The notes under the pieces were generated by a model that saw only the letters and a program-made list of their open reading frames with translations, was not told the origin of the DNA and did no database searches. Of a DNA stretch of 27,265 nucleotides, positions 7,991 to 15,830 are shown one piece after another. The translations under genes and the position numbers were made by a program. The stretch's first letter is position 1; the number at the start of each line of letters is the position of its first letter. Source of the stretch: Gammaproteobacteria bacterium (GTDB lineage: Bacteria; Pseudomonadota; Gammaproteobacteria; Granulosicoccales; Granulosicoccaceae); assembly GCA_019634245.1 (NCBI GenBank), contig JAHQVR010000042.1, forward strand, positions 1 to 27,265, in the 5' to 3' direction.

Positions 7991-10809
7991 TGTTTGGCGC
8001 TACGACGTGATTGCCAAGCCGCCTCGAGCCCCGCAACTAACTCATTAATTCGCAGAGGCTTACTGATATAACCGTCCATACCAGCTTCTAAATAACGCTC
8101 TCTATCCCCTTCCATAGCATTCGCTGTAGTCGCGATTATAAAAGGTGTTTGAGAAACACTTTCTATCTGACGGATTTGTCGAGTCGCTTCAACGCCATCA
8201 AGCTCCGGCATTTCAATATCCATGAGAATTAAATCGTAAGAATTAAGATGCTGTTGATCCACTGCATCGACACCGTTCACCGCAATATCAGCGCTATAGC
8301 CCAAACGCTTTAATACCAAGGACCCGAGCTTTTGATTGGTTTTGTTGTCATCCACTAAAAGTATTGACAATGGGAATTGTATCGCCACATCAGCATCGTA
8401 CTGCTCTTTTTCAGAACTGTCAGTGCGTATATAGGTTCGAGTTTCCTTAGTAAAAAGATCCAGCAAATTATCCAGTAATGCGCTCGGTTTAATAGGTTTG
8501 GACAATTTAGCGTGGAACGCAATCCTATTCAATCGATCCACCTCTACATCCGATAAAGAAGTCAATGAACTCAATAGTATTAGGGGTAATTTTTCCGCCG
8601 TTCGATATGCGCGAATGTGCTCTGCAAGTTCAATTCCATCCATGTCAGGCATACTCATATCTAATATAGCCACATCATACTCTCTGCCTTCCTTTATCCA
8701 CCGCAAAGCTTCCAAAGGAGAGCTCGTTTGTTCTGACAACATGGACCATTCGGCAGATTGCAGCTCTAATATACGACGATTGGTATGATTGTCATCCACG
8801 ATGAGTAACTTCTTGTTTCGTAAATCTGGTTTTGCTTCGTGGAGTTCAACTCTACGTTTAATGTTCGATACAGGCACTGTGATGGTGAAATGAAACGTTG
8901 TGCCGTCCCCTAGCTCACTCTCAACCCAGATGTGGCCATTCATCATTTGCACCAGGTTTTTGCTGATGGCCAGACCTAGCCCTGTACCTCCATACAATCG
9001 GGTTGTTGATGCATCCACCTGGGAAAACGACTCGAACAACACATGTAGTTTATCTTCGGGAATTCCAATACCACTATCAGCCACCGAGAAGTGTAAAGCG
9101 ATAGAACCTTCCGGCACCCCTTCCCGCAACACATTACTTGGCACAGTTCCACTTTCTAAATCTAAGCGCCTAACCCGCAAAACAATCTCACCTTGACTAG
9201 TAAACTTTACTGCATTGTTCAACAGATTGAGCAATATCTGTCGCAAGCGATTGCCATCACATACAACGCCTTCGGGTGTGTCACGATCAATAAGGTAGGC
9301 AAGGTTTAGCTTCTTTTGATCAACGCTGGCTGTAATTAAGTCCAAGGCACTTTCGACACATTCGCGTAAATCCAAAGCTTGCGGATCAAGATCGAGCTTG
9401 CCAGCTTCTATTTTTGAAAAATCGAGAACATCATTAATAACCACTAATAAAGCTTCTGCACTATCGGTTATAGTTTCACAGAAATCTCTCTGTTCAGTAT
9501 TCAATTCTGTATTTAGCAGAAGGTTACTCATTCCAATGATGCCGTTCATGGGAGTTCGAATTTCATGGCTCATGGTCGCCAAAAATTTGCTTTTTGCTTG
9601 AGTTGCATCCTCTGCCAAATCACGAGATCGGGTAATAAGCGCTTCGTTCTCTTTTAATTCTGTGATATCTGTATATATGGCGACGGTTCCACCGTTAGAA
9701 AGTTTACTCTCCTCTATCCTCACCCAGCGCCCATCACTGCGTCGCTGTACAAACGGTTCACCAGGGTTTTGATGAGCTTTTACACGTTCACGAATCCATT
9801 CCTCCTCTCTGCCTTTTGCATTTTCGATCAGACCGCTGAGAGCCGAAGACCTCATCAGTTCCTCAAAATTTGCACCCGGTTTAATGTCATCAGACATTGA
9901 TGAATGCAAACCTTCTTTGTAGTTGTCATTACACAACACCAAATTGTCTTCAGCGTCGTACAACACAAACCCTTCGGAAATACTCGCAAGCGCAGCGTTT
10001 AGTTGGTTCTGTGTCTGCAGTAGATTTTCATCGGCTCGGTTTTTCTCATCGGCTAATTTATCCCTTTCTATTAGGCTGTCTCTAAACAATGACAATGTTT
10101 CAGTCATTGAGCCAATTTCATCTTCACCAGCTTCAGGAATTTCCGTGGTCAGATTACCTCGGGTTATTTCCGACATAGACGCAACCAGACCTTGCAAGGG
10201 CTTTCGAATTGAATGCAACACAAGCCAAGTCAATCCGATACCCAGTAAACTCACTAGGCCAATAATCCATGCAGACACAGTAACGGACTGCTTGGCTCTC
10301 GAGACCGCTTGTCCGCTTGTTTCTAGAGCTCGACTCTCAAGATCGTCAACAAGATACGCAAGCTGGGTGTCTATCTCCATAATATTGATCCGAGCTTCGG
10401 ACATTAAGGTGTTACCCAGAACGCGTTGCCCTTCTGAATAGGCATCCACAGCATCCATGGATGTATTTTGCATGGACTCGAGCTCAGTTTGAATGCCTGT
10501 CACAATGTCTGGATAATGTGGTTGCAGCTCAACCAACGCTGCAGAGAGCCTGGTGGCGGCGGCTTCTGCTTCTAGTTCAGAGCGCATCAACAGACTCACT
10601 GCTAAGTCCGTTTGCCAGTATTTGTAATCACCAAAGGCTCGATTTGCTTGATTCGCGGTGGTCAGCACCGACACAAGTTCAGATTCCTCTACGAGCGTAT
10701 TGGCTCCACTAGAGATGCTCCGATTGAGATACAGATTTGACGCGATCAGCGCTCCAAGCAGCAGAGCGGCAAGTAGAACTAGGCGAGTGACAATGGAGAG
10801 TTTGTTCAA
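7987..10809 (-). CDS. Membrane hybrid histidine kinase (HAMP-PAS-HisKA-HATPase-REC-REC)
   Basis: 940 aa. A membrane helix at about 7-27, a mostly helical periplasmic region at 30-175 and a second helix at about 178-199 are followed by HAMP (about 200-250), PAS (about 270-385), HisKA with His415 in ATMSHEIRTPMNG, and a HATPase with N-box LLNNAVKF (529-536), DSGIGIPE (578-585) and GGTGLGLAIS (607-616). Receiver 1 (about 666-787) has Asp717 in AILDMSMPDMDG; receiver 2 (about 814-930) has Asp864 in ILMDIEMPELDG. There is no HPt, which fits the separate HPt gene at 6088. The start is a TTG 6 bp after the stop of the haem-sensor gene; no nearby downstream ATG keeps the first membrane helix. Operon position suggests it senses through, or with, that haem protein. 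Confidence 0.92.
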   Translation of the reverse strand: MNKLSIVTRLVLLAALLLGALIASNLYLNRSISSGANTLVEESELVSVLTTANQANRAFGDYKYWQTDLAVSLLMRSELEAEAAATRLSAALVELQPHYPDIVTGIQTELESMQNTSMDAVDAYSEGQRVLGNTLMSEARINIMEIDTQLAYLVDDLESRALETSGQAVSRAKQSVTVSAWIIGLVSLLGIGLTWLVLHSIRKPLQGLVASMSEITRGNLTTEIPEAGEDEIGSMTETLSLFRDSLIERDKLADEKNRADENLLQTQNQLNAALASISEGFVLYDAEDNLVLCNDNYKEGLHSSMSDDIKPGANFEELMRSSALSGLIENAKGREEEWIRERVKAHQNPGEPFVQRRSDGRWVRIEESKLSNGGTVAIYTDITELKENEALITRSRDLAEDATQAKSKFLATMSHEIRTPMNGIIGMSNLLLNTELNTEQRDFCETITDSAEALLVVINDVLDFSKIEAGKLDLDPQALDLRECVESALDLITASVDQKKLNLAYLIDRDTPEGVVCDGNRLRQILLNLLNNAVKFTSQGEIVLRVRRLDLESGTVPSNVLREGVPEGSIALHFSVADSGIGIPEDKLHVLFESFSQVDASTTRLYGGTGLGLAISKNLVQMMNGHIWVESELGDGTTFHFTITVPVSNIKRRVELHEAKPDLRNKKLLIVDDNHTNRRILELQSAEWSMLSEQTSSPLEALRWIKEGREYDVAILDMSMPDMDGIELAEHIRAYRTAEKLPLILLSSLTSLSDVEVDRLNRIAFHAKLSKPIKPSALLDNLLDLFTKETRTYIRTDSSEKEQYDADVAIQFPLSILLVDDNKTNQKLGSLVLKRLGYSADIAVNGVDAVDQQHLNSYDLILMDIEMPELDGVEATRQIRQIESVSQTPFIIATTANAMEGDRERYLEAGMDGYISKPLRINELVAGLEAAWQSRRSAKH

Positions 10810-10815
10810 TGCTAA

Positions 10816-11601
10816 CTACTTAAATAAAGCGATACTAATTGACCCACCTAAATCACCTTGCTTGCCGCCTTCTTTCGGATAACCAGTGATGTCCATTGAA
10901 CCCTTCGGGTCTCCATGACAACTCAAACAAGCTTCTCCGTAATACTCTGGAACCATAACGCGATAGGCTGGCACACCTGCTAGCTCGGTCAATTCAGCAT
11001 ACAACTCACCTTCATTCCAACTCTCGCTTTGAAAACGCTGCTCAATAACGCCACGTTCCCAAATATCTGGACGAGACTTTCGATTTCGAACTAACTCCAT
11101 GGGTGCGGTAACTTTGACTTTAGCCGCTCGGCCGGCTTTTTCGCCAAATCGTTCATTCACAAGCCTGGTAAACACTGCCGGTACGAACCCCTTGAAACCT
11201 ACCCCTGAACGATTGATTACAGGCTGATTTTCGTTAATCACCTCTCGAATCGCATCCAGCTGCGCTTGAATCAAGTTATCCTGACGCGACCCATCGGCTA
11301 AATCGAGTAAATCAGCTTTGCCAGAAGACGCAAGCCTTGACTGTACTAATTCAACCACTCGTTCGCCGTCGAGATTCTTAGCATCATCTGACGGCTCGTT
11401 TATCAACGGTTGTTGATGTGCGATTTCACTTCTTGCGGCTCGTAACACATCGGCAAGAGCCAAAGCGATCTCTAGGTCTTCTTCCTCGGAACTATGAATC
11501 TGAGAACTGATGGCTAGCAAGCTCGCCAATAAGCAGCATTTTGTGGAGATGCACAATAGCCTTATTCCTTGAATTTTATACAGTGTATCGCGGGCAATCA
11601 T
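10816..11601 (-). CDS. DUF3365/Tll0287-like c-type haem sensor protein, exported
   Basis: 261 aa from the ATG at 11601, chosen because a GGAG lies 6 nt upstream; an in-frame ATG at 11658 gives 280 aa with a poorer site. A hydrophobic stretch near residues 22-34 (CCLLASLLAIS) looks like a signal peptide or membrane anchor. The C-terminal two thirds match the DUF3365/Tll0287-like fold: FVPAVFTRLVNERFGE, AAKVKVTAPMELVRN, then CLSCHGDPKG, a CxxCH covalent haem site at Cys225-His229. Such domains are periplasmic haem sensors, often built into the N-terminus of kinases or chemoreceptors; here the domain is a separate protein with the kinase gene 6 bp downstream. It probably supplies a redox, gas or small-ligand signal to that kinase. 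Ligand and direct contact are inferred. Confidence 0.85.
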   Translation of the reverse strand: MIARDTLYKIQGIRLLCISTKCCLLASLLAISSQIHSSEEEDLEIALALADVLRAARSEIAHQQPLINEPSDDAKNLDGERVVELVQSRLASSGKADLLDLADGSRQDNLIQAQLDAIREVINENQPVINRSGVGFKGFVPAVFTRLVNERFGEKAGRAAKVKVTAPMELVRNRKSRPDIWERGVIEQRFQSESWNEGELYAELTELAGVPAYRVMVPEYYGEACLSCHGDPKGSMDITGYPKEGGKQGDLGGSISIALFK

Positions 11602-11705
11602 GTCCAACTCCATAGGGTCAAGCCTGTAAGAGTAGCGCAGTTTATCTTCCTTAATCATCCTGCATCTAGTAAGCTTGATGTCTTTCTGCGACGCTCTCTG
11701 GCACC

Positions 11706-11735
11706 TTTATATACAAAAGGCTAGTGTCCTGACAA
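11706..11735 (-). promoter_or_regulatory. Probable sigma-70 promoter for the haem-sensor/kinase operon
   Basis: On the minus strand a TTGTCA (11735-11730) precedes TATATA (16-nt spacer) or TATAAA (18-nt spacer, 11711-11706). Both fit a sigma-70 promoter, about 100 nt before the chosen start at 11601. A hairpin GCTCG-TTAG-CGAGC lies just upstream at 11741-11754, without a U-tract. No other good promoter was seen in this gap (11602-11849). Confidence 0.5.
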
Positions 11736-11849
11736 GCCCCGCTCGTTAGCGAGCTAGAGAATTCGTTTGACGATCGGCGCAATGGGTCTAGACCCGTTTA
11801 GACTCTATCTCACACAAGCCAAATCAACCATTGAAGGGTGCTTCTGCCC

Positions 11850-12209
11850 TTATTCCATGGCAGAACCATGAGTTTCTCGGGTGGGAATATCGTCAAGATT
11901 CACGTTCTGCAGGCAATGAATGTTGACACCAAAAAAATCCGGTGTGACTCTTTTTCGGTGAAACGGATAGATGCCACAAATGCGACAAAAGAAGTGCCGC
12001 GCGACGTGAGTATGAAAACGATATTCAACCAAATCGTTTTCTCCGCTAATCAGCCTAAACTGCGACTCATGCACTTTCACCATTGTCGCTGCCCTACGCT
12101 TGCACATTGAGCAGTCACAAGTGGTAAGTTCGACAAAATTACTGTTGATTTCGAACTGCACAGCACCACAATGGCAACATCCGTGGCATCGCGTGTGCGC
12201 TTCTTCCAT
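11850..12209 (-). CDS. GFA/CENP-V-family zinc-binding protein
   Basis: 119 aa from the ATG at 12209, which has GGAAGAG 6 nt upstream; an ATG at 12239 would add ten residues with a poorer site. The family's zinc ligands are clear: a CHGCCHCGAVQFEI start, TTCDCSMCKRR, and HFFCRICGIYPFH near the C-terminus. The family is named after glutathione-dependent formaldehyde-activating enzyme, but most members have no proven reaction, so an S-(hydroxymethyl)glutathione synthase role should not be assumed. It stands alone, divergent from the ABC transporter operon. Length is typical for the family. Confidence 0.88.
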   Translation of the reverse strand: MEEAHTRCHGCCHCGAVQFEINSNFVELTTCDCSMCKRRAATMVKVHESQFRLISGENDLVEYRFHTHVARHFFCRICGIYPFHRKRVTPDFFGVNIHCLQNVNLDDIPTRETHGSAME

Positions 12210-12450
12210 CTTAGACTCTTCCAATAGACTCGAGGGCATGCCTTATCCTAACGGTGTCCCAGCGAATTCGCTATATTTATGTCTATCTGCGCTTGTCCTG
12301 TATTTCTGACATCAGCTATTGCCTTTGACCATCCATTAGGTTAGCGTGTAACCGCACTGTATTGCAGAAAAACGATCGGCCTTGGCAGCTGCGTTAACGG
12401 CCAAAAATCCAGACTATCTGTAGTACTAATAACAAATTAGGAGAACATCA

Positions 12451-13290
12451 ATGCGAATTAAAAATGTACTGTTTTCGGGGCTTATGGCCTCAGCACTAAC
12501 AGTCGCGACGGGCAGTGCTAGCGCTGCCTGCACCAATGACACATGGAACAAGGTCATGGATCGAGGGACGTTAGTCGTAGGTGTTAAGGCCGACTACAAA
12601 CCTTGGGGATACCGCGACACAAGCGGTGCCATTGTGGGTATGGAAATCGACATAGCCCAAGCGGTTGCAGATGCAATGAATGTCGAACTGGAAACTGTCT
12701 CCGTTCAGTCCTCGAACCGTATGCAGTTTCTGGAGCAAGGCAAAATCGATTTAATGATTGCCACGATGTCAGATCGTGCAGACCGGCGTGAGATCGTTGG
12801 TATCACGCAACCAAACTACTACACATCGGGCACAAACATAATGGCGCCCAAAGCTTTAGGTTTTAAAAACTGGGAAGATTTACGCGGAAAACCTGTGTGT
12901 GGAAAGCAAGGAGCCTTCTACAATGAAGTGGTTACCGAACGCTATGGCGTCGAAATTATCGCCTTCACGGGTAATGCAGAAGCTAAGCAAGCGCTCAGAG
13001 ATAAGAAATGTGTAGCGTGGGTCTATGACGATTCTTCCATTGGCTCAGATTTATCGTCTGGTGAGTTCGCTGATTTTGAAATGCCTCTAGCTTCCGAAGA
13101 CGACAACCCTTGGGCTTTAGCAGTACCACTAGCAGAAAAAGACTGCGTATTTGGAAATTTTATGTCAGGCCTGATATTCAACATGCATCAGTCTGGTCAA
13201 TTAATCGAACTTGAAAAAAAATGGGGCATTCAAGCTACGCAGTATCTAGCCGACAAAAATGCCGCCTACGCAGATTGGTTGGCTGAGTAA
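12451..13290 (+). CDS. Periplasmic amino-acid-binding protein of an ABC transporter (SBP_bac_3 family)
   Basis: 279 aa with a strong ribosome binding site (AGGAGA, 8 nt before the ATG). The signal peptide runs to about residue 26 (LMASALTVATGSASA, cleavage before ACT). The mature protein is a family 3 solute-binding protein: GTLVVGVKADYKPWGYRD, GMEIDIAQAVADAMNVELE, QGKIDLMIATMSDRADRRE, and the C-terminal lobe FGNFMSGLIFNMHQSGQ. It captures a polar amino acid or related molecule in the periplasm and delivers it to the permeases at 13372 and 14130. The substrate is not readable; the Asp- and Asn-rich pocket regions fit this broad class. A hairpin terminator directly follows, a common way to make more binding protein than membrane subunits. 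Confidence 0.92.
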   Translation: MRIKNVLFSGLMASALTVATGSASAACTNDTWNKVMDRGTLVVGVKADYKPWGYRDTSGAIVGMEIDIAQAVADAMNVELETVSVQSSNRMQFLEQGKIDLMIATMSDRADRREIVGITQPNYYTSGTNIMAPKALGFKNWEDLRGKPVCGKQGAFYNEVVTERYGVEIIAFTGNAEAKQALRDKKCVAWVYDDSSIGSDLSSGEFADFEMPLASEDDNPWALAVPLAEKDCVFGNFMSGLIFNMHQSGQLIELEKKWGIQATQYLADKNAAYADWLAE

Positions 13291-13314
13291 CTCAACAGTA
13301 TTAACCAGCAAGAG

Positions 13315-13344
13315 AAGAAAGGCTGCCATGCAGCCTTTCTTTTC
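13315..13344 (+). terminator. Rho-independent terminator/attenuator between binding protein and permease genes
   Basis: AAGAAAGGCTGC (13315-13326) pairs perfectly with GCAGCCTTTCTT (13330-13341) around CAT, and the sequence continues TTTCC, giving a strong stem followed by a T-rich run. It lies 24 bp after the binding-protein stop and 27 bp before the first permease. As the operon continues on the same strand, it probably acts as a partial terminator that lowers expression of the membrane components relative to the binding protein. Confidence 0.8.
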
Positions 13345-13371
13345 CTACAAACGCGTTCTGAATAAGCCCCA

Positions 13372-14130
13372 ATGTTAGAACTGTTTACACAGTTTTTCAT
13401 CGAGCTAGCTGATGAGCATCCTCGTTGGAACTTTATTTTTTTTCACGACCCCAGACAATGGGCGCGAATTGTCAAAGGGTTGCAGTACACCTTAATTTTA
13501 TCTTTGGCCTGTCTTTTATTGTCCGTAATTATTGGTGTTGTGGGCGCATGGCTACAGAATTCTCCCTCTATGCTTGTGCGAAAGCTCGTACAAGGCTATA
13601 TCCAGTTTTTTAGAAACACTCCACCCTTCGTACAATTGCTGTTCTTTTACTTCGCGCTAGGTCAGTTCACACCTGCGGTGACAGGACCAGATGGTTGGAC
13701 TGAGGTACCCATAATATCCAACGTTGGCTGGGCCATTATTTCCCTATCTTTTTTTGCCGGTGCGTTCAATGTGGAAATATTTCGAGCCGGAATAGAGGCT
13801 GTTCCCGATTCCACTCAAGAAGCAGCGAGTGCACTGGGATTTTCTCGCTTACAAATCTATTTGGAAGTCGTGTTACCACTGGCCTTTCGTGTTTCATTAC
13901 CAGCATTGAATAACAACCTTGTCAATCTGGTAAAAACCACCACTCAGGCAATCGGCATTGCGGTGCCTGAACTGTTGTATCAATGTGTGAGTATTTGGAA
14001 TGATTATCCAAGTGCACAGTACCCAACCATGTTGCTATTGTTTGTCTCCTTTATCGTGCTGGTAGGTGTTTTAGTGTTCGGTATGAATAGATGGGAAAAT
14101 GCTATGCGCATACCTGGGTATGGCCGCTAG
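13372..14130 (+). CDS. Amino-acid ABC transporter permease (HisM/GltJ type)
   Basis: 252 aa integral membrane subunit. Membrane helices are visible near residues 35-58 (YTLILSLACLLLSVIIGVVG), 80-96 (FVQLLFFYFALG), 118-135 and 222-243 (LFVSFIVLVGVLVFGMN). The ATPase-contacting EAA loop reads EAASALGFSRLQIYLEVVLP. The family forms heterodimers with a second permease, here the next gene, whose start overlaps this stop by one base. No strong ribosome binding site precedes the ATG. Confidence 0.92.
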   Translation: MLELFTQFFIELADEHPRWNFIFFHDPRQWARIVKGLQYTLILSLACLLLSVIIGVVGAWLQNSPSMLVRKLVQGYIQFFRNTPPFVQLLFFYFALGQFTPAVTGPDGWTEVPIISNVGWAIISLSFFAGAFNVEIFRAGIEAVPDSTQEAASALGFSRLQIYLEVVLPLAFRVSLPALNNNLVNLVKTTTQAIGIAVPELLYQCVSIWNDYPSAQYPTMLLLFVSFIVLVGVLVFGMNRWENAMRIPGYGR

Positions 14131-15029
14131 TGAAGGCTCAAGGCAACATTCCAGGTGTCAGTACGGGTGGAACTACCGACCTGCCAGTATTAAAGCCTTT
14201 TACAGCCCAAGCTGCTGGAGATGTTAACGACCTTTTATTCTCTCGCTGGCTTGCCGATTTGCCCAAACGATTTTGGCTGTTTCTCGCTATTATTATTCTT
14301 GCCTGGCCAAGCATAGGGTCAGCTGCCAGTGGCTACACGATGGGCCAAGCATTCGGTGCTTTGTGGAGGTGGATACCTTTTATTGTTAAAGACGGATTTT
14401 TCTTTAACATCATTATTTCGTTTTTCGCTATGCTCATCGGCACGCTAGCCGGCGTGGTCTTAGGGTTGATGCAAATATCACCGCTCAAGTCTATTCGATA
14501 CCCTGCAAAAGTTCTCACGCAAACCTTTCGCAATTCTCCTTGGCTTGTATTGCTCTTCATCGTTCTGCTGGCGTTGCCGTTTGAAGTGGAGATTGCAGGA
14601 GAAATAATTCGAATCCCCGATTGGATGAAAGCGGTCTTTGGCCTTTGCCTACCTATCATGGCGAATATTTCAGAGGTCGTTCGTGGTGCTGTGAACTCCG
14701 TTCCGAGCGGACAATGGGAAGCTGCAGAATCCCTTGCCTATACCCGCACTCAGACGTTGTGGCAAATCATATTGCCACAGTGCTTCAAACGTATGATTCC
14801 TCCTTGGATGAATTGGTATGCCATATTAACCATGGCTACCCCCTTGTGTTCGCTGCTTGGGGTGGAGGAACTTATCACCTTAAGTAGACAAGCCATTGAA
14901 GCCGAAAACAATCGACCAGAACTTCTTGTTCCGTTTTACGGTTTCGCCCTATTTATATTCTTTGCTTATTGTTATCCGATTGCACGGGCTACTCTAGCGT
15001 TAGAGAAGCGCTACTCAGTCATCCAGTAG
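14130..15029 (+). CDS. Amino-acid ABC transporter permease, second subunit (GltK type)
   Basis: 299 aa from a GTG overlapping the previous stop (TAGTG), which suggests translational coupling; an upstream ATG at 14091 would overlap the preceding gene by 40 bp. A hydrophilic N-terminal leader of about 40 residues precedes a helix (FWLFLAIIILAWPSI), then the core helices IIISFFAMLIGTLAGVVLGL and SPWLVLLFIVLLALPF. The EAA loop is EAAESLAYTRTQTLWQIILP, followed by the helix of LLVPFYGFALFIFFAYCY. It pairs with the permease at 13372 to form the inner-membrane channel. Confidence 0.9.
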   Translation: MKAQGNIPGVSTGGTTDLPVLKPFTAQAAGDVNDLLFSRWLADLPKRFWLFLAIIILAWPSIGSAASGYTMGQAFGALWRWIPFIVKDGFFFNIIISFFAMLIGTLAGVVLGLMQISPLKSIRYPAKVLTQTFRNSPWLVLLFIVLLALPFEVEIAGEIIRIPDWMKAVFGLCLPIMANISEVVRGAVNSVPSGQWEAAESLAYTRTQTLWQIILPQCFKRMIPPWMNWYAILTMATPLCSLLGVEELITLSRQAIEAENNRPELLVPFYGFALFIFFAYCYPIARATLALEKRYSVIQ

Positions 15030-15037
15030 AGCAGCAA

Positions 15038-15793
15038 ATGAACAGTGAAAAATGGGACCCATCCCAACCGATTGTATCCATAAAAGATGTGCATAAATCT
15101 TTTGGTGACCTAGAGGTTCTAAAAGGTGTATCCATCGATGTAATGAAAGGTGAAGTGATTTGTATTATCGGCCCTTCAGGGTCAGGTAAATCCACTTTAA
15201 TCCGGTGCATAAACGCCCTGAACGACATACAGTCCGGTTCGATTACGGTTGAAGGTCAACCGGTTCATGGCCCAAAACTCAATAAATTGGAACTACGAAA
15301 AAAAGTCGGCATGGTATTTCAGCAGTACAATCTATTTCCACACAAAACTGCACTTGAAAACGTCATGATGGCGCCAATCAAAGTGCTTAAAGAACCCAAA
15401 GCCGATGTTGAGAAACGAAGCCGCGCATTGATCAAAAAAGTGAGGCTAGAGGGTAAGGAAAATAGCTACCCAGGCGAGCTGTCGGGCGGACAACAACAAC
15501 GAGTTGCCATTGCTCGGTCACTTGCCATGAAACCAGATGTCATGCTCTTTGACGAAGTTACTGCAGCTTTGGACCCAGAGACCGTTAAAGAGGTTTTAGT
15601 CACTATAAAAACTCTCGCCGAAGAGGGCATGACTTGCATACTCGTGACTCATGAAATGGGCTTTGCACGCGAGATAGCCGATCACATATATTTCACCGAC
15701 CGTGGCATTATTGTTGAGCATGGCCCGCCAGCCACTTTTTTCGATAGTGCTAAGGATGAACGAACCAAAGAATTTTTAAGCCAGATACTTTAG
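15038..15793 (+). CDS. Polar amino-acid ABC transporter ATP-binding protein (GlnQ/GltL type)
   Basis: 251 aa from the ATG at 15038, 8 bp after the permease stop; an in-frame ATG at 14969 lies inside the permease gene and is less likely. All ATPase motifs are present: Walker A GPSGSGKST, Q-loop VFQQYNLFP, signature LSGGQQQRVAIARSLAMKP, Walker B VMLFDEVTAALDP and switch histidine VTHEM. It energises uptake by the permease pair. The Walker B continuation is EVTAALDP rather than EPTSALDP, a known variant in this subfamily. Confidence 0.95.
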   Translation: MNSEKWDPSQPIVSIKDVHKSFGDLEVLKGVSIDVMKGEVICIIGPSGSGKSTLIRCINALNDIQSGSITVEGQPVHGPKLNKLELRKKVGMVFQQYNLFPHKTALENVMMAPIKVLKEPKADVEKRSRALIKKVRLEGKENSYPGELSGGQQQRVAIARSLAMKPDVMLFDEVTAALDPETVKEVLVTIKTLAEEGMTCILVTHEMGFAREIADHIYFTDRGIIVEHGPPATFFDSAKDERTKEFLSQIL

Positions 15794-15830
15794 TAGATTT
15801 GCGGGTAGTGAACATCGATTTAGGTGAGTT

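Noticed and set aside
11838..12110. 90-codon plus-strand open frame opposite the GFA-family gene
   Set aside because: The minus strand encodes the conserved zinc-binding family here; the plus frame has no family resemblance.
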